Virus record (IMG/VR): IMGVR_UViG_3300028595_000011
Span: 1 to 64,000 of that record
DNA length: 64,000 nucleotides
DNA from: a virus
Direction: 5' to 3' (one strand)
In this document: piece by piece, positions 52,717 through 60,136 of the stretch
Layout of the letters: the number at the start of each line of letters is the position of its first letter
Numbering within the stretch: the first letter of the stretch is position 1
Made by a program: the position numbers and the translations under genes
The notes under the pieces: model-generated
The model's input: the letters and a program-made list of their open reading frames with translations, nothing else
What the model was told of the DNA's origin: nothing
Database searches by the model: none

Positions 52717-52972
52717 GCTGCTGAGCCGAAAGTTTTGGCTGATTGTCGGAGCACTCGCAGGAAGCCAGGCGCTTGTCGTTGGCATGTTTCAGACTTTCTC
52801 TGCACTCTTAGAGAAGAAGTTGATTACGGATGTTATCTATGAGAGGCTTGTATCAACGCTGATGTTCAACGACGCGATGCTAATGGCTGGTCTCGTGGGT
52901 TTCTACTTCGGCGTCAACTACTTCCAGAACAGGCTGTTCAAGGGGGGAAGAGATGTGGATGATAGCTCTTGA
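52703..52972 (+). CDS. Membrane protein, second holin candidate (89 aa), GTG start
   Basis: GTG start after AGGGGGTGTGCA, inside the amidase end. FWLIVGALAGSQALVVGMFQ is one span and MLMAGLVGFYFGVNYF a second; the loop is acidic (EKKLITDVIYERL). Size and two spans fit a class II holin. Confidence 0.55.
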   Translation: MQDSRLLSRKFWLIVGALAGSQALVVGMFQTFSALLEKKLITDVIYERLVSTLMFNDAMLMAGLVGFYFGVNYFQNRLFKGGRDVDDSS

Positions 52973-53378
52973 ATTTCTTAAAGGCATTCCCTGGGGAAAG
53001 GTATTGCCATTGCTGGCTGTGCTTACTTTGGTCGTTGGCGGCTTTCTTTATGTCGATAATCTTCGTGACGAGAATGAGAAACTGAAACTTCAGATTGAAG
53101 TTCTCAATCGAGATTATGGGCAATGTAAGGCTAATCGAGAAGCCCAGGATGAAATCATTGCTGAGTACTCAAAGAATGCTGAAGATGCAGCAAAAAGGAA
53201 AGAGGAATTGGACGAGGCTTTGGACAGGATTGCAACGCTTGTTGCCAGCTTGATTAAGGCCAAGGCCCAACTCGCTGATGTTAGCAAGAAGTATGACAAG
53301 CTTCGACAAGAGGCCGGGGAGATCCCGCTGTGCGCCACCTATGAGAACGTGCTACGGGCAATGGCCGGGGAGGAGTAA
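52953..53378 (+). CDS. Inner-membrane spanin subunit, Rz-like (141 aa)
   Basis: MWMIALEFLKGIPWGKVLPL and LAVLTLVVGGFLYV give an N-terminal signal-anchor. The rest is a long coiled coil (NLRDENEKLKLQIEVLNRDY ... KAKAQLADVSKKYDKLRQEA) with late Cys. This matches the Rz topology. Together with the lipoprotein gene it would join the inner and outer membranes after wall loss. Overlaps the previous gene by 20 bases and the next by 1. Confidence 0.7.
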   Translation: MWMIALEFLKGIPWGKVLPLLAVLTLVVGGFLYVDNLRDENEKLKLQIEVLNRDYGQCKANREAQDEIIAEYSKNAEDAAKRKEELDEALDRIATLVASLIKAKAQLADVSKKYDKLRQEAGEIPLCATYENVLRAMAGEE

Positions 53379-53689
53379 TGCGTAAAGTATTGATTCTATT
53401 AGCCTTGTTTGCCGTCGGCTGCGGGAGCACCGTGCCTCCAGAGCCAATCATCAAATATGAAAAAATCTATGTTGATCGCTATATCTATCGTTGCGTTGAT
53501 ATACCTGAGTGCGGTATGCACGAGGAGATCCCCCCGTTCCCCAGGAACGGAACTGATGACGAGAAGGCGCTTTGGGCTATTAACGTTGGCGAAATTAGAG
53601 ACAAGAATCAGGCACTTGATGAGGGGTGCATTCACGCCTTAAAGCTTTTGCTCCTGGAGATTAACTCGGAGTGCCAAGATGGACAGTAG
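53378..53689 (+). CDS. Small lipoprotein, o-spanin candidate (103 aa)
   Basis: MRKVLILLALFAVGCGSTVP: type II signal with lipobox ...FAVGC, then Pro-rich PPEPIIKYEK and PPFPRNGT. Position directly after the Rz-like gene fits an outer-membrane spanin, though typical Rz1 is shorter. Two late Cys may form a disulfide. Confidence 0.6.
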   Translation: MRKVLILLALFAVGCGSTVPPEPIIKYEKIYVDRYIYRCVDIPECGMHEEIPPFPRNGTDDEKALWAINVGEIRDKNQALDEGCIHALKLLLLEINSECQDGQ

Positions 53690-54056
53690 GCTTGAGAAAA
53701 GGATTGAGGAACTGCAGCGAGACCTGGACATCTATGGGCAGGTCGTGCGGCAGGCGCGTGCTCGTGTTGCTGGGGAGGATGAGGAGTGGAACAAGGAGCG
53801 AGACAAACTCATCGAGACTATTTGTGATCTGGTTGTCGCGTTCAAGCCAGATGATCAGCCCAGCAAGGCTGTTCACATACTTGGGCAGATTAACGCATCT
53901 GCCGAAAAGCTTCGCGCCCCAAAGAGAATTTGTGTAGAGTTTGACAATAAGTCTAAACTATTGCATACTTTACGTGATCAACAGCAAAGGCATGAAAATG
54001 CAGTTGCTGGTGCTCGTGAGGCACTGAAGCAAAACAAATGGTATGCGAATGGCTAG
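53679..54056 (+). CDS. Hypothetical coiled-coil protein (125 aa)
   Basis: MDSRLEKRIEELQRDLDIYG; Arg/Glu-rich coiled coil at both ends (LLHTLRDQQQRHENAVAGAR), with a middle domain (DDQPSKAVHILGQINAS). Overlaps the lipoprotein gene by 11 bases. No function deduced. Confidence 0.55.
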   Translation: MDSRLEKRIEELQRDLDIYGQVVRQARARVAGEDEEWNKERDKLIETICDLVVAFKPDDQPSKAVHILGQINASAEKLRAPKRICVEFDNKSKLLHTLRDQQQRHENAVAGAREALKQNKWYANG

Positions 54057-54150
54057 CGCCCCGCCAACAGGGGCATGTGACTACCCGATGGGAAAGGGAT
54101 CACCAACAGTAGCAGACGACCTGGAACGCGGGATCTGCGAAGGAGATTAA
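54049..54150 (+). CDS. Small protein (33 aa) filling the gap before scaffold
   Basis: The frame MASAPPTGACDYPMGKGSPT...GICEGD runs from inside the previous gene to two bases before the scaffold ATG. No obvious ribosome site (AAAACAAATGGTATGCGA), so initiation may be coupled. The codons coincide with a GCCCC/GGGGC hairpin at about 54058-54074. Ending and spacing support a real gene. Confidence 0.5.
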   Translation: MASAPPTGACDYPMGKGSPTVADDLERGICEGD

Positions 54151-54151
54151 A

Positions 54152-55312
54152 ATGGCTGAGGAGAAAACAGACGAACAGTTGGAGCAGGAGGCACAAGATG
54201 CTCTCGACTTCGGTGGTGGCGGAGTTGAAGACAACCGTCCTTGGGATCAAGAAGAGGAAGAGGTTGTTGAAGACAATGCTGATGACGGAGAAGAGCAGGA
54301 GGCCGACGACGAAGAGGTAGCTGAAGAGGAAGATGCTGAACAGGATGTAGCGACCGAGAGTGACGAGGATGACGGGAGCGACGAAGAAGGCTCAAGTACT
54401 TTCACCCTTGATGGGAAGAAGTACACAGCCGAAGAAATCGCCGCCGACCCCAAACTCCTGTCAAAAATGGCTACGCACTACAACCAGGTTGGTAACTTCC
54501 AGAAGATCGCAGATGAGCGCAACGACCTAATCAAAGAGCGAGAAGAGCGCATCGCACAGCTTGAGGCTGAGAACCGCAAAGTCATGGACGAGTGGACTCG
54601 CAACCGCATGCTGAATGAGCAGAAGCAGCGAGAAGAAGCGGAAAAGGAAGCGGCAGCAGCCGCCCAGCCTCCTCCGCGACCGCCCGCTGACCAGCTTAAG
54701 GCGCACTTCAAGCCCCATATTGATCAGCTTGTAGAGCAGGGTCGTTTGTCGGTTGATGAGCTTGATGAGCATAGTGGCTTGGTTGCAGAATATTTGTACG
54801 ATACCGCTACCACTCGTGATCTCATCACCAAGGTCGTTTCTCATTTCGCCCAAGAGATTAACAGCATCAGGGGATTCATTGATCCTGCTGTCAAAAGCTG
54901 GGACGAAGAGAAGGCGGTTCGCGCAGATGCTGAGATTCAAAAGGCTGCCGCAGAACTCGAAGGCTACGACGAGCTTTCTGATCCAGAAATCTGGCAGCAG
55001 TTGAAGCAGTTTGTTGCAGATAAAGTTATGGCGAGTCCCAAAGATGCTGATGGGAACCCGACGTTTAACCCGATCTTCGACGGACCCACGATGGCTTCCA
55101 TGTATGATGCAATGACAGGATCTACATTAAGGAAAGCCCTTGGTGGGAAGAAGAAGAAAGCTAAACAGCAGATTGAGTCTGATAGACGCAAGGCTGGTGG
55201 AAGCGCAACGGGTGGGGGCAAGAAGCCCACGAAGCGTCCGAAACCCAAGCAGCCCAAAACTGAGGCTGAAGATGCACTCGACTGGGGCGACTCAGGCTAT
55301 GCAACAGGTTGA
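54152..55312 (+). CDS. Capsid scaffolding protein (386 aa)
   Basis: Very acidic N-terminus (EEEEVVEDNADDGEEQEADD), a small domain with YTAEEIAADPKLLSKMATHY, a central coiled coil (ERNDLIKEREERIAQLEAEN), and a basic C-terminus (KPTKRPKPKQPKTEAEDALD). This is the usual layout of scaffolding proteins, which line the procapsid and bind the coat through a basic end. It lies directly before the capsid gene. Confidence 0.8.
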   Translation: MAEEKTDEQLEQEAQDALDFGGGGVEDNRPWDQEEEEVVEDNADDGEEQEADDEEVAEEEDAEQDVATESDEDDGSDEEGSSTFTLDGKKYTAEEIAADPKLLSKMATHYNQVGNFQKIADERNDLIKEREERIAQLEAENRKVMDEWTRNRMLNEQKQREEAEKEAAAAAQPPPRPPADQLKAHFKPHIDQLVEQGRLSVDELDEHSGLVAEYLYDTATTRDLITKVVSHFAQEINSIRGFIDPAVKSWDEEKAVRADAEIQKAAAELEGYDELSDPEIWQQLKQFVADKVMASPKDADGNPTFNPIFDGPTMASMYDAMTGSTLRKALGGKKKKAKQQIESDRRKAGGSATGGGKKPTKRPKPKQPKTEAEDALDWGDSGYATG

Positions 55313-55345
55313 CTAATTTAAACAACTCTGCCTTTGGAGGCAAAA

Positions 55346-56680
55346 ATGGCAGAAGCTATTCTCGGCATGCGTGGCACTGGCTCCTGGGGCCTTAGCTCCA
55401 ATGAGCGTCCTACTAACTTCCGCGAGAAGATCCTTCGGGAATACCCGAATGGTCCTGCGGTTTTCATGGGCCTTCTGGGTATGCTCAAGTCCGAAGATGT
55501 GGATGACGTGAAGTTTACCATCTTCGAGCAGACTTTCCCGGATCAGATTCATGCGCTCGTGGCCACTGGCGATGTCACCGATGATGGTGACACGGCATCG
55601 ACCCCGACGACCTCAACCGGCACCACTGACCAGTATATTGTTCTTGGTACGACTGAATACACCAATCCTGAAAACTATTTCAAGGTTGGTCACATCATCA
55701 AGAACGAGACCACTGGCGAAGTGATGCTTGTTGTTGGTAAGGGCTCTACCCTGGCCAACTCACTGAAGGTTATCCGCAACATCGGCGCGTCGGCTACTTA
55801 TGGCGACAACAGCGGCTCGGTTGGAACCGGCGTTGCTCCCAGCAACAGCCAGGTCATTACCATTATCGGTAATGCCAACATCGAGGGTGACAACTACCCG
55901 ACCGCAATCGCCTATCAGCCGAGCGAGCGGTGGAACTTTATCGAGACGTTCCGCACCGCGCTTGAGTTGACCGACGATGCTGCCCAGACCTACTTCCGCA
56001 CCGGAAAGGTTCTGGACAACCTGAAGTACGACGCTGCGATGCAGCACTCCATGGAGATGGAGAAGGCGTTCTGGTTTGGTAAGCGCGAGCTTCTCCAGAG
56101 CGGAACCGGCTCTGACACCGTCCCATATCCGATCACCCCGACCATCTCTGGGCGGACCTCGACCCAGGATCAGCGGTTCATGGGTGGGTTCAACTTCTTT
56201 GTTGATTCCAACTATACGACCGACTTTTCTAGCGGCCTGAGTCGCGCTGCGTTCCTTGAGTTCCTGCGCCCGATCTATACCATTCCTGGCATGTCCATGA
56301 ATAAGATCGCGTTCTGTGGTTCTCAGGCTCTCGGTGTGATGACTCAGTACGCTGAGGATCTTGGGCAGATCTTCCTGGAGCCTTCGGACAAGACCTACGG
56401 TCTGCAGATCCGGACCCTCGTGCATGCTTGGGGCGAACTGAAGATGGTCAACCATCCTCTGTTCTCCGAGCATCCCTCTTGGGCCAAGCGGATGCACATT
56501 GTGGACACGAAGAACGTGATGTATCGCTTCCTTCGTGGCCGCGACACCCGCTTCCTGAAGGACCGCCAGGGCAATGGCGAAGACAAGACCGTCCACGAGT
56601 TTATGACGAAGGCCTCGCTTGAGTTGCGCCACCCGCGCACCCATGGCATCGCCACCGGCATCGACGCTTTCGTGGGCTAA
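55346..56680 (+). CDS. Major capsid protein, SU10/DUF5309 type (444 aa)
   Basis: Start at MAEAILGMRGTGSWGLSSNE because TTTGGAGGCAAAA lies just upstream; a TTG 12 bases earlier contains that site and is rejected. The fold matches the SU10-type HK97 capsid proteins: KFTIFEQTFPDQIHALV strand, GHIIKNETTGEVMLV, the helix HSMEMEKAFWFGKRELLQSG, and FCGSQALGVMTQYAEDLGQI. Such capsids occur in several podo- and siphoviruses. The strong codon use and UUCG hairpin after the gene fit high expression. Confidence 0.9.
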   Translation: MAEAILGMRGTGSWGLSSNERPTNFREKILREYPNGPAVFMGLLGMLKSEDVDDVKFTIFEQTFPDQIHALVATGDVTDDGDTASTPTTSTGTTDQYIVLGTTEYTNPENYFKVGHIIKNETTGEVMLVVGKGSTLANSLKVIRNIGASATYGDNSGSVGTGVAPSNSQVITIIGNANIEGDNYPTAIAYQPSERWNFIETFRTALELTDDAAQTYFRTGKVLDNLKYDAAMQHSMEMEKAFWFGKRELLQSGTGSDTVPYPITPTISGRTSTQDQRFMGGFNFFVDSNYTTDFSSGLSRAAFLEFLRPIYTIPGMSMNKIAFCGSQALGVMTQYAEDLGQIFLEPSDKTYGLQIRTLVHAWGELKMVNHPLFSEHPSWAKRMHIVDTKNVMYRFLRGRDTRFLKDRQGNGEDKTVHEFMTKASLELRHPRTHGIATGIDAFVG

Positions 56681-56702
56681 TATTAACTAGCTATGACCGC
56701 AA

Positions 56703-56722
56703 GGTGGGGCTTCGGCCCCACC
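56703..56722 (+). terminator. UUCG hairpin after the capsid gene
   Basis: GGTGGGGC-TTCG-GCCCCACC, a perfect 8-bp stem with the very stable TTCG loop, 22 bases after the capsid stop. No U tract follows (CTGCCGTC), so it may protect mRNA ends or slow RNA polymerase rather than fully terminate. Confidence 0.6.
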
Positions 56723-56749
56723 CTGCCGTCCATCTACTGGAGGTAGATC

Positions 56750-57892
56750 ATGGCGCTCTCCTTTTCTAATGTGAAGACGCTCAAGCCGATCCGGGGACTC
56801 CGGGAGGCTATCATTGACATCACTCTTGATGAGAACTATGCGGCTGGTGGCTGGGCCATCACTGCTGCAAATCTCACTAACTACAGCGGCATTGGCTCGA
56901 TCATCTACGATCTCCAGCCCGGCAAAGTTAACGGCTACGGCTTTGAGTGGGACACCACCAACGGCAAGCTGAAGGCTCTTGTTGGCGCTGCTGATCAGGA
57001 AGTCACCGTTGATGCTCTTGCAGAGTACACGATGGTTCCAGCGTATACCGGGACCGAACAGGCCGCTGCGCTTTGCAAGGTGTACAACTCGACCGCAGCC
57101 GCGTATGAGAATCTGGCTGACTCCGCCGACCTTGGTGACGACGTAACCAACGACTACCAGCCGTGGCCCGATGCTGCGGACGAAGCGATTGGTGACATGG
57201 TCTACTTTGGTGGAGCCGTTCCCTTTGGGCAGATTGCGTTCACCATTACCACTGGAGCGGTGTACGGCGCAGCCGACTCGGTTGGATGGGAGTACTACAA
57301 CGCTGATGGCTCGTGGGATTCCCTGACATCCGCAATCATCTACGATGGTAGTGGTTCGAATGCGACTGACGGAACCTACTCTTTTGAGCAGACCGGGACC
57401 ATGACGATTGTTCCACCGCAGGATTGGGGATCTTCGGATGTTGATGGTCAGACCGCTTATTGGATTCGGGCGAAACTTCTGAAGGCTCAGGTTACGACCA
57501 CTTCAGTTTTCACCTCGGAGCATGACTTCAACATCCCCGACACTGGTTACGTTGCGGCTCGTACTGGCGTGATCAATGGCGTGTCGCTTCTTGATACGTC
57601 AGACACCCCTCATTCTGCGAATGATATTGAGTTCTACGTGATCAACACAACCAACGGAGAAAGCTCCGGCGTGTGTGCATTCCCGCAGGACATCACAACT
57701 TATGACTTTGCGTTCCCGCATTCTGTTCGGGTTTCTGCTGGCGATAAGCTGGCAATCGTTTGCACCCAAGAAGATGAGACTAACGAACTTGACAGCGGCT
57801 TCTGGACTTTCCATTACGGAGAGGCCGAAGCTCTTGCTGGAGACGGAAGTCTCGCTGGTCAGGTTGTTCGTTGCCGTGTTCTTGGTAGCTAA
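56750..57892 (+). CDS. Capsid decoration-like structural protein (380 aa)
   Basis: MALSFSNVKTLKPIRGLREA; beta-rich, with a middle domain (about 140-245) shared with the 2045-2878 protein: MVYFGGAVPFG, GWEYYNADGSWDSLT, SGSNATDGTYSFEQTGTM and YWIRAKLL. Position directly after the capsid protein suggests a capsid surface protein. The N- and C-terminal parts are unique. GGAGGTAGATC precedes ATG. Role inferred from position. Confidence 0.7.
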   Translation: MALSFSNVKTLKPIRGLREAIIDITLDENYAAGGWAITAANLTNYSGIGSIIYDLQPGKVNGYGFEWDTTNGKLKALVGAADQEVTVDALAEYTMVPAYTGTEQAAALCKVYNSTAAAYENLADSADLGDDVTNDYQPWPDAADEAIGDMVYFGGAVPFGQIAFTITTGAVYGAADSVGWEYYNADGSWDSLTSAIIYDGSGSNATDGTYSFEQTGTMTIVPPQDWGSSDVDGQTAYWIRAKLLKAQVTTTSVFTSEHDFNIPDTGYVAARTGVINGVSLLDTSDTPHSANDIEFYVINTTNGESSGVCAFPQDITTYDFAFPHSVRVSAGDKLAIVCTQEDETNELDSGFWTFHYGEAEALAGDGSLAGQVVRCRVLGS

Positions 57893-57902
57893 GATTAACC
57901 CA

Positions 57903-57961
57903 GGCGGGGGTCGGAGGCTGCATGGTGATGGCTATGCTGAAATCCCACCCCCGCCATTTTT
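57903..57961 (+). terminator. Large-loop stem with T run before the next gene
   Basis: GGCGGGGGT (57903-57911) pairs perfectly with ACCCCCGCC (57947-57955), then ATTTTT, then AGGAGGGG, the next ribosome site. An intrinsic terminator or attenuator whose U tract abuts the ribosome site, as at 19181-19260. Confidence 0.6.
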
Positions 57962-57972
57962 AGGAGGGGAAA

Positions 57973-58455
57973 ATGGCTAACTATTATTCGTATCAGCCCG
58001 GACTCGGACTCGCCATTGGCGGGACCGTTATCCGTTTCAAGGGTCATTGGTTGACCCTTGATGATGTGCAGCTTGAAGCCGAGCTTCGCTCTCATCCCAA
58101 TTATGGGAACCTGTTTCTTTCTGAGGAAGACAAGCGTGAGAGGGAAAAGCCTGACCCAAAAGTGGAAGAGGATCTGCTAGCGAAGGCGATGGAAACCCTG
58201 AAGAGCATTCCGGGAGTGGCCCCCGCTCAGATCCTAGAATCCGAACCAAGCCAGGAGCCATCGTTGGAGCAGTCGGAACCAAAAGCTAACATGTTCACTG
58301 CTGAGGCAAAGCTCCCCAGTTTGACCGAGGTTACTCGGATGAAGAAGGACGAGCTTATTGGTCTTGCCGAGATCATGGGTGTGGACTTTGACGAGAACGA
58401 CACCGCTGCTATAATTAGAAGGAAGGTTCGGAGTGAAATAAAACAACGAACCTAG
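57973..58455 (+). CDS. Hypothetical virion-module protein with HeH/Rho-N-like end (160 aa)
   Basis: N-terminal MANYYSYQPGLGLAIGGTVI is beta-rich ('irF..h.l...d..~...l~~'), then a Pro/Glu linker. The C-terminal SLTEVTRMKKDELIGLAEIM and GVDFDENDTAAIIRRKVRSE make a LEM/HeH-like three-helix domain found in phage head and neck proteins. Possibly a head completion or neck protein. Confidence 0.6.
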   Translation: MANYYSYQPGLGLAIGGTVIRFKGHWLTLDDVQLEAELRSHPNYGNLFLSEEDKREREKPDPKVEEDLLAKAMETLKSIPGVAPAQILESEPSQEPSLEQSEPKANMFTAEAKLPSLTEVTRMKKDELIGLAEIMGVDFDENDTAAIIRRKVRSEIKQRT

Positions 58456-58467
58456 TAAGGAGTAGTT

Positions 58468-59220
58468 ATGGCAGACTCGGCTGGAGATATCGTCACTCGC
58501 GTTAAGAAGTGGGCCATTGACGAAGTCGATGACGAAGAGGTTTGGAGCCTCATGGACGAGGTCATTGACGACGTGATGTCTGCTCAAGATCCGTGGTTCT
58601 GCTTTAACTACGGCCAGGTTGCGCGTACCGCATCAAACAACTTCAATGACAACGGCGAGATTCCGCCTGCTAAGCAGGACGGCTCTCTTGTCACGACAGC
58701 AAACATTGCGAGTGGCTCGGCGGTGCCGAACAACATCGAGTACCTCCGGGCCATTCCATTCCCAACCGGATTGGAGAAGCCCATCACGGTCTACTATGGA
58801 GATCTTGAGGATGGCATTGAGCTTGACTACATTAGCTGGGAGGAGATGAATAGTAGATACCCGTTCTCCGCCTCCTCGTCTGGAGACCAGGGAAAGTATT
58901 GGTCCACGTTTGGCAAGACATTCCTTGTTGGACCAGCTCCTCCGCTCGCTGTAACTCTCTCAGTTTATGGGGTTTACAGGCCAACAGCCATTACAGCCAA
59001 CGCAGACACGAACGTGTTTATAGTCAATGCTGACAACCTGCTGAGGTACGGTGTGATGGACAAGCTTATCATGTACAACTGGGAAGAGGATGCTGGTCGA
59101 TGGGGCGGAATTCAGGCCAATTACAGGAAACAATTCAATCAGTTGAAGATGAAAAGCAAGTACATAACTCACAGAGCTAAAAGAGTTAAAGCCCGAAGAG
59201 CCGGGACATGGAGAACATAA
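58468..59220 (+). CDS. Head-to-tail adaptor protein (250 aa)
   Basis: MADSAGDIVTRVKKWAIDEV and DDEEVWSLMDEVIDDVMSAQ helices, then beta-rich sequence (DGIELDYISWEEMNSRYPFS, VTLSVYGVYRPTAITANAD) and a final basic helix (NQLKMKSKYITHRAKRVKAR) follow the podovirus adaptor (gp4/T7 gp11-like) pattern, which binds the portal. Order capsid-decoration-adaptor-nozzle supports this. Confidence 0.7.
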   Translation: MADSAGDIVTRVKKWAIDEVDDEEVWSLMDEVIDDVMSAQDPWFCFNYGQVARTASNNFNDNGEIPPAKQDGSLVTTANIASGSAVPNNIEYLRAIPFPTGLEKPITVYYGDLEDGIELDYISWEEMNSRYPFSASSSGDQGKYWSTFGKTFLVGPAPPLAVTLSVYGVYRPTAITANADTNVFIVNADNLLRYGVMDKLIMYNWEEDAGRWGGIQANYRKQFNQLKMKSKYITHRAKRVKARRAGTWRT

Positions 59221-60128
59221 TGGGAAACTACACTGAAGATTCATTCCCAACCAACAGGTGGACGGATTCAGACACCGGCAACGAGCTTGATTCATGTATT
59301 GCGAGCATTGATGCCGCAATTCGTCACGTTCTCGGAGTGTCTACTAATACTCTAGTTGCACCATTTGATATCACGGACGCTGGAGCGGTCACGGTCACGA
59401 CATCTCTTGCCATCGGCACGAGTGCTGACATGGATGACATTGTGAGCGAGATTCCAGCAACGCCAGGTTCTAGCGAGGATACTGAGCTTGCTACAGTGCA
59501 GGCCATCAGGGCCTTTGTTCTTGCTGGTGACGGGTCTTTTGCCGCATCTAGCGTTAGTGTTGACACATCTAATTTTGGCGGGATCTTTGCCGATGATGAT
59601 GGTCACGACACCGTTCAGGAATGCTTAGATGTCGTGGACGACCACACACACACAGAATCTGACATTACTGACCTCGGATCATATCTTCCACTGGGCGCTG
59701 GCAACAGCTACCCGGTGACTGGCCTTTTGCACTTTGATGCCGCAGGAAGCTCCGGACTCGCCATCTATACTGCGCCATCAAGCTCTGATCAAATCTGCTA
59801 CTTTGCTGCGTCTGAAACCTTATGGCTTACCGACTTCAAGCTATTGAACGACAAGGCTTTGCAGGGTGGCAATGCTGCACAGAATGCTACTTATGATCTT
59901 GTAACTGTTGACAGCAATGATGTTGCGATTTTTGGTAGTATAGACACAAACTCACAGCTTCTCGGGAGAGAGGTTATATTGGGAGCGCAGAATGCGGCCC
60001 CGCTGGATGCAGACCTATCTAATGGAAGTGTTAGCTTTTATTTGGATGAATCTGGGAATAACTTGATGGTCAAGGCAAAATACAGCGGCGGAACTGTGAA
60101 AACAGGGACTGTTTGCGCTGTTGCCTAG
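59220..60128 (+). CDS. Tail fibre-type protein (302 aa) with shared C-terminal tip
   Basis: Start at MGNYTEDSFPTNRWTDSDTG overlapping the adaptor stop (TAATG), with GGAG nearby; the in-frame upstream ATG is less suitable. The middle contains fibre-like linkers (DVVDDHTHTESDITDLGSYL). The end (LDADLSNGSVSFYLDESGNN and GTVKTGTVCAVA) matches the end of the partial fibre at 1-1385. Probably a minor fibre or a fibre-tip protein. Confidence 0.7.
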   Translation: MGNYTEDSFPTNRWTDSDTGNELDSCIASIDAAIRHVLGVSTNTLVAPFDITDAGAVTVTTSLAIGTSADMDDIVSEIPATPGSSEDTELATVQAIRAFVLAGDGSFAASSVSVDTSNFGGIFADDDGHDTVQECLDVVDDHTHTESDITDLGSYLPLGAGNSYPVTGLLHFDAAGSSGLAIYTAPSSSDQICYFAASETLWLTDFKLLNDKALQGGNAAQNATYDLVTVDSNDVAIFGSIDTNSQLLGREVILGAQNAAPLDADLSNGSVSFYLDESGNNLMVKAKYSGGTVKTGTVCAVA

Positions 60129-60136
60129 GAGTCAAT

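Noticed and set aside
55334-55345. TTG start for the capsid gene 12 bases upstream
   Set aside because: It would place the GGAGG ribosome site inside the coding region; the ATG at 55346 is correctly spaced from it.
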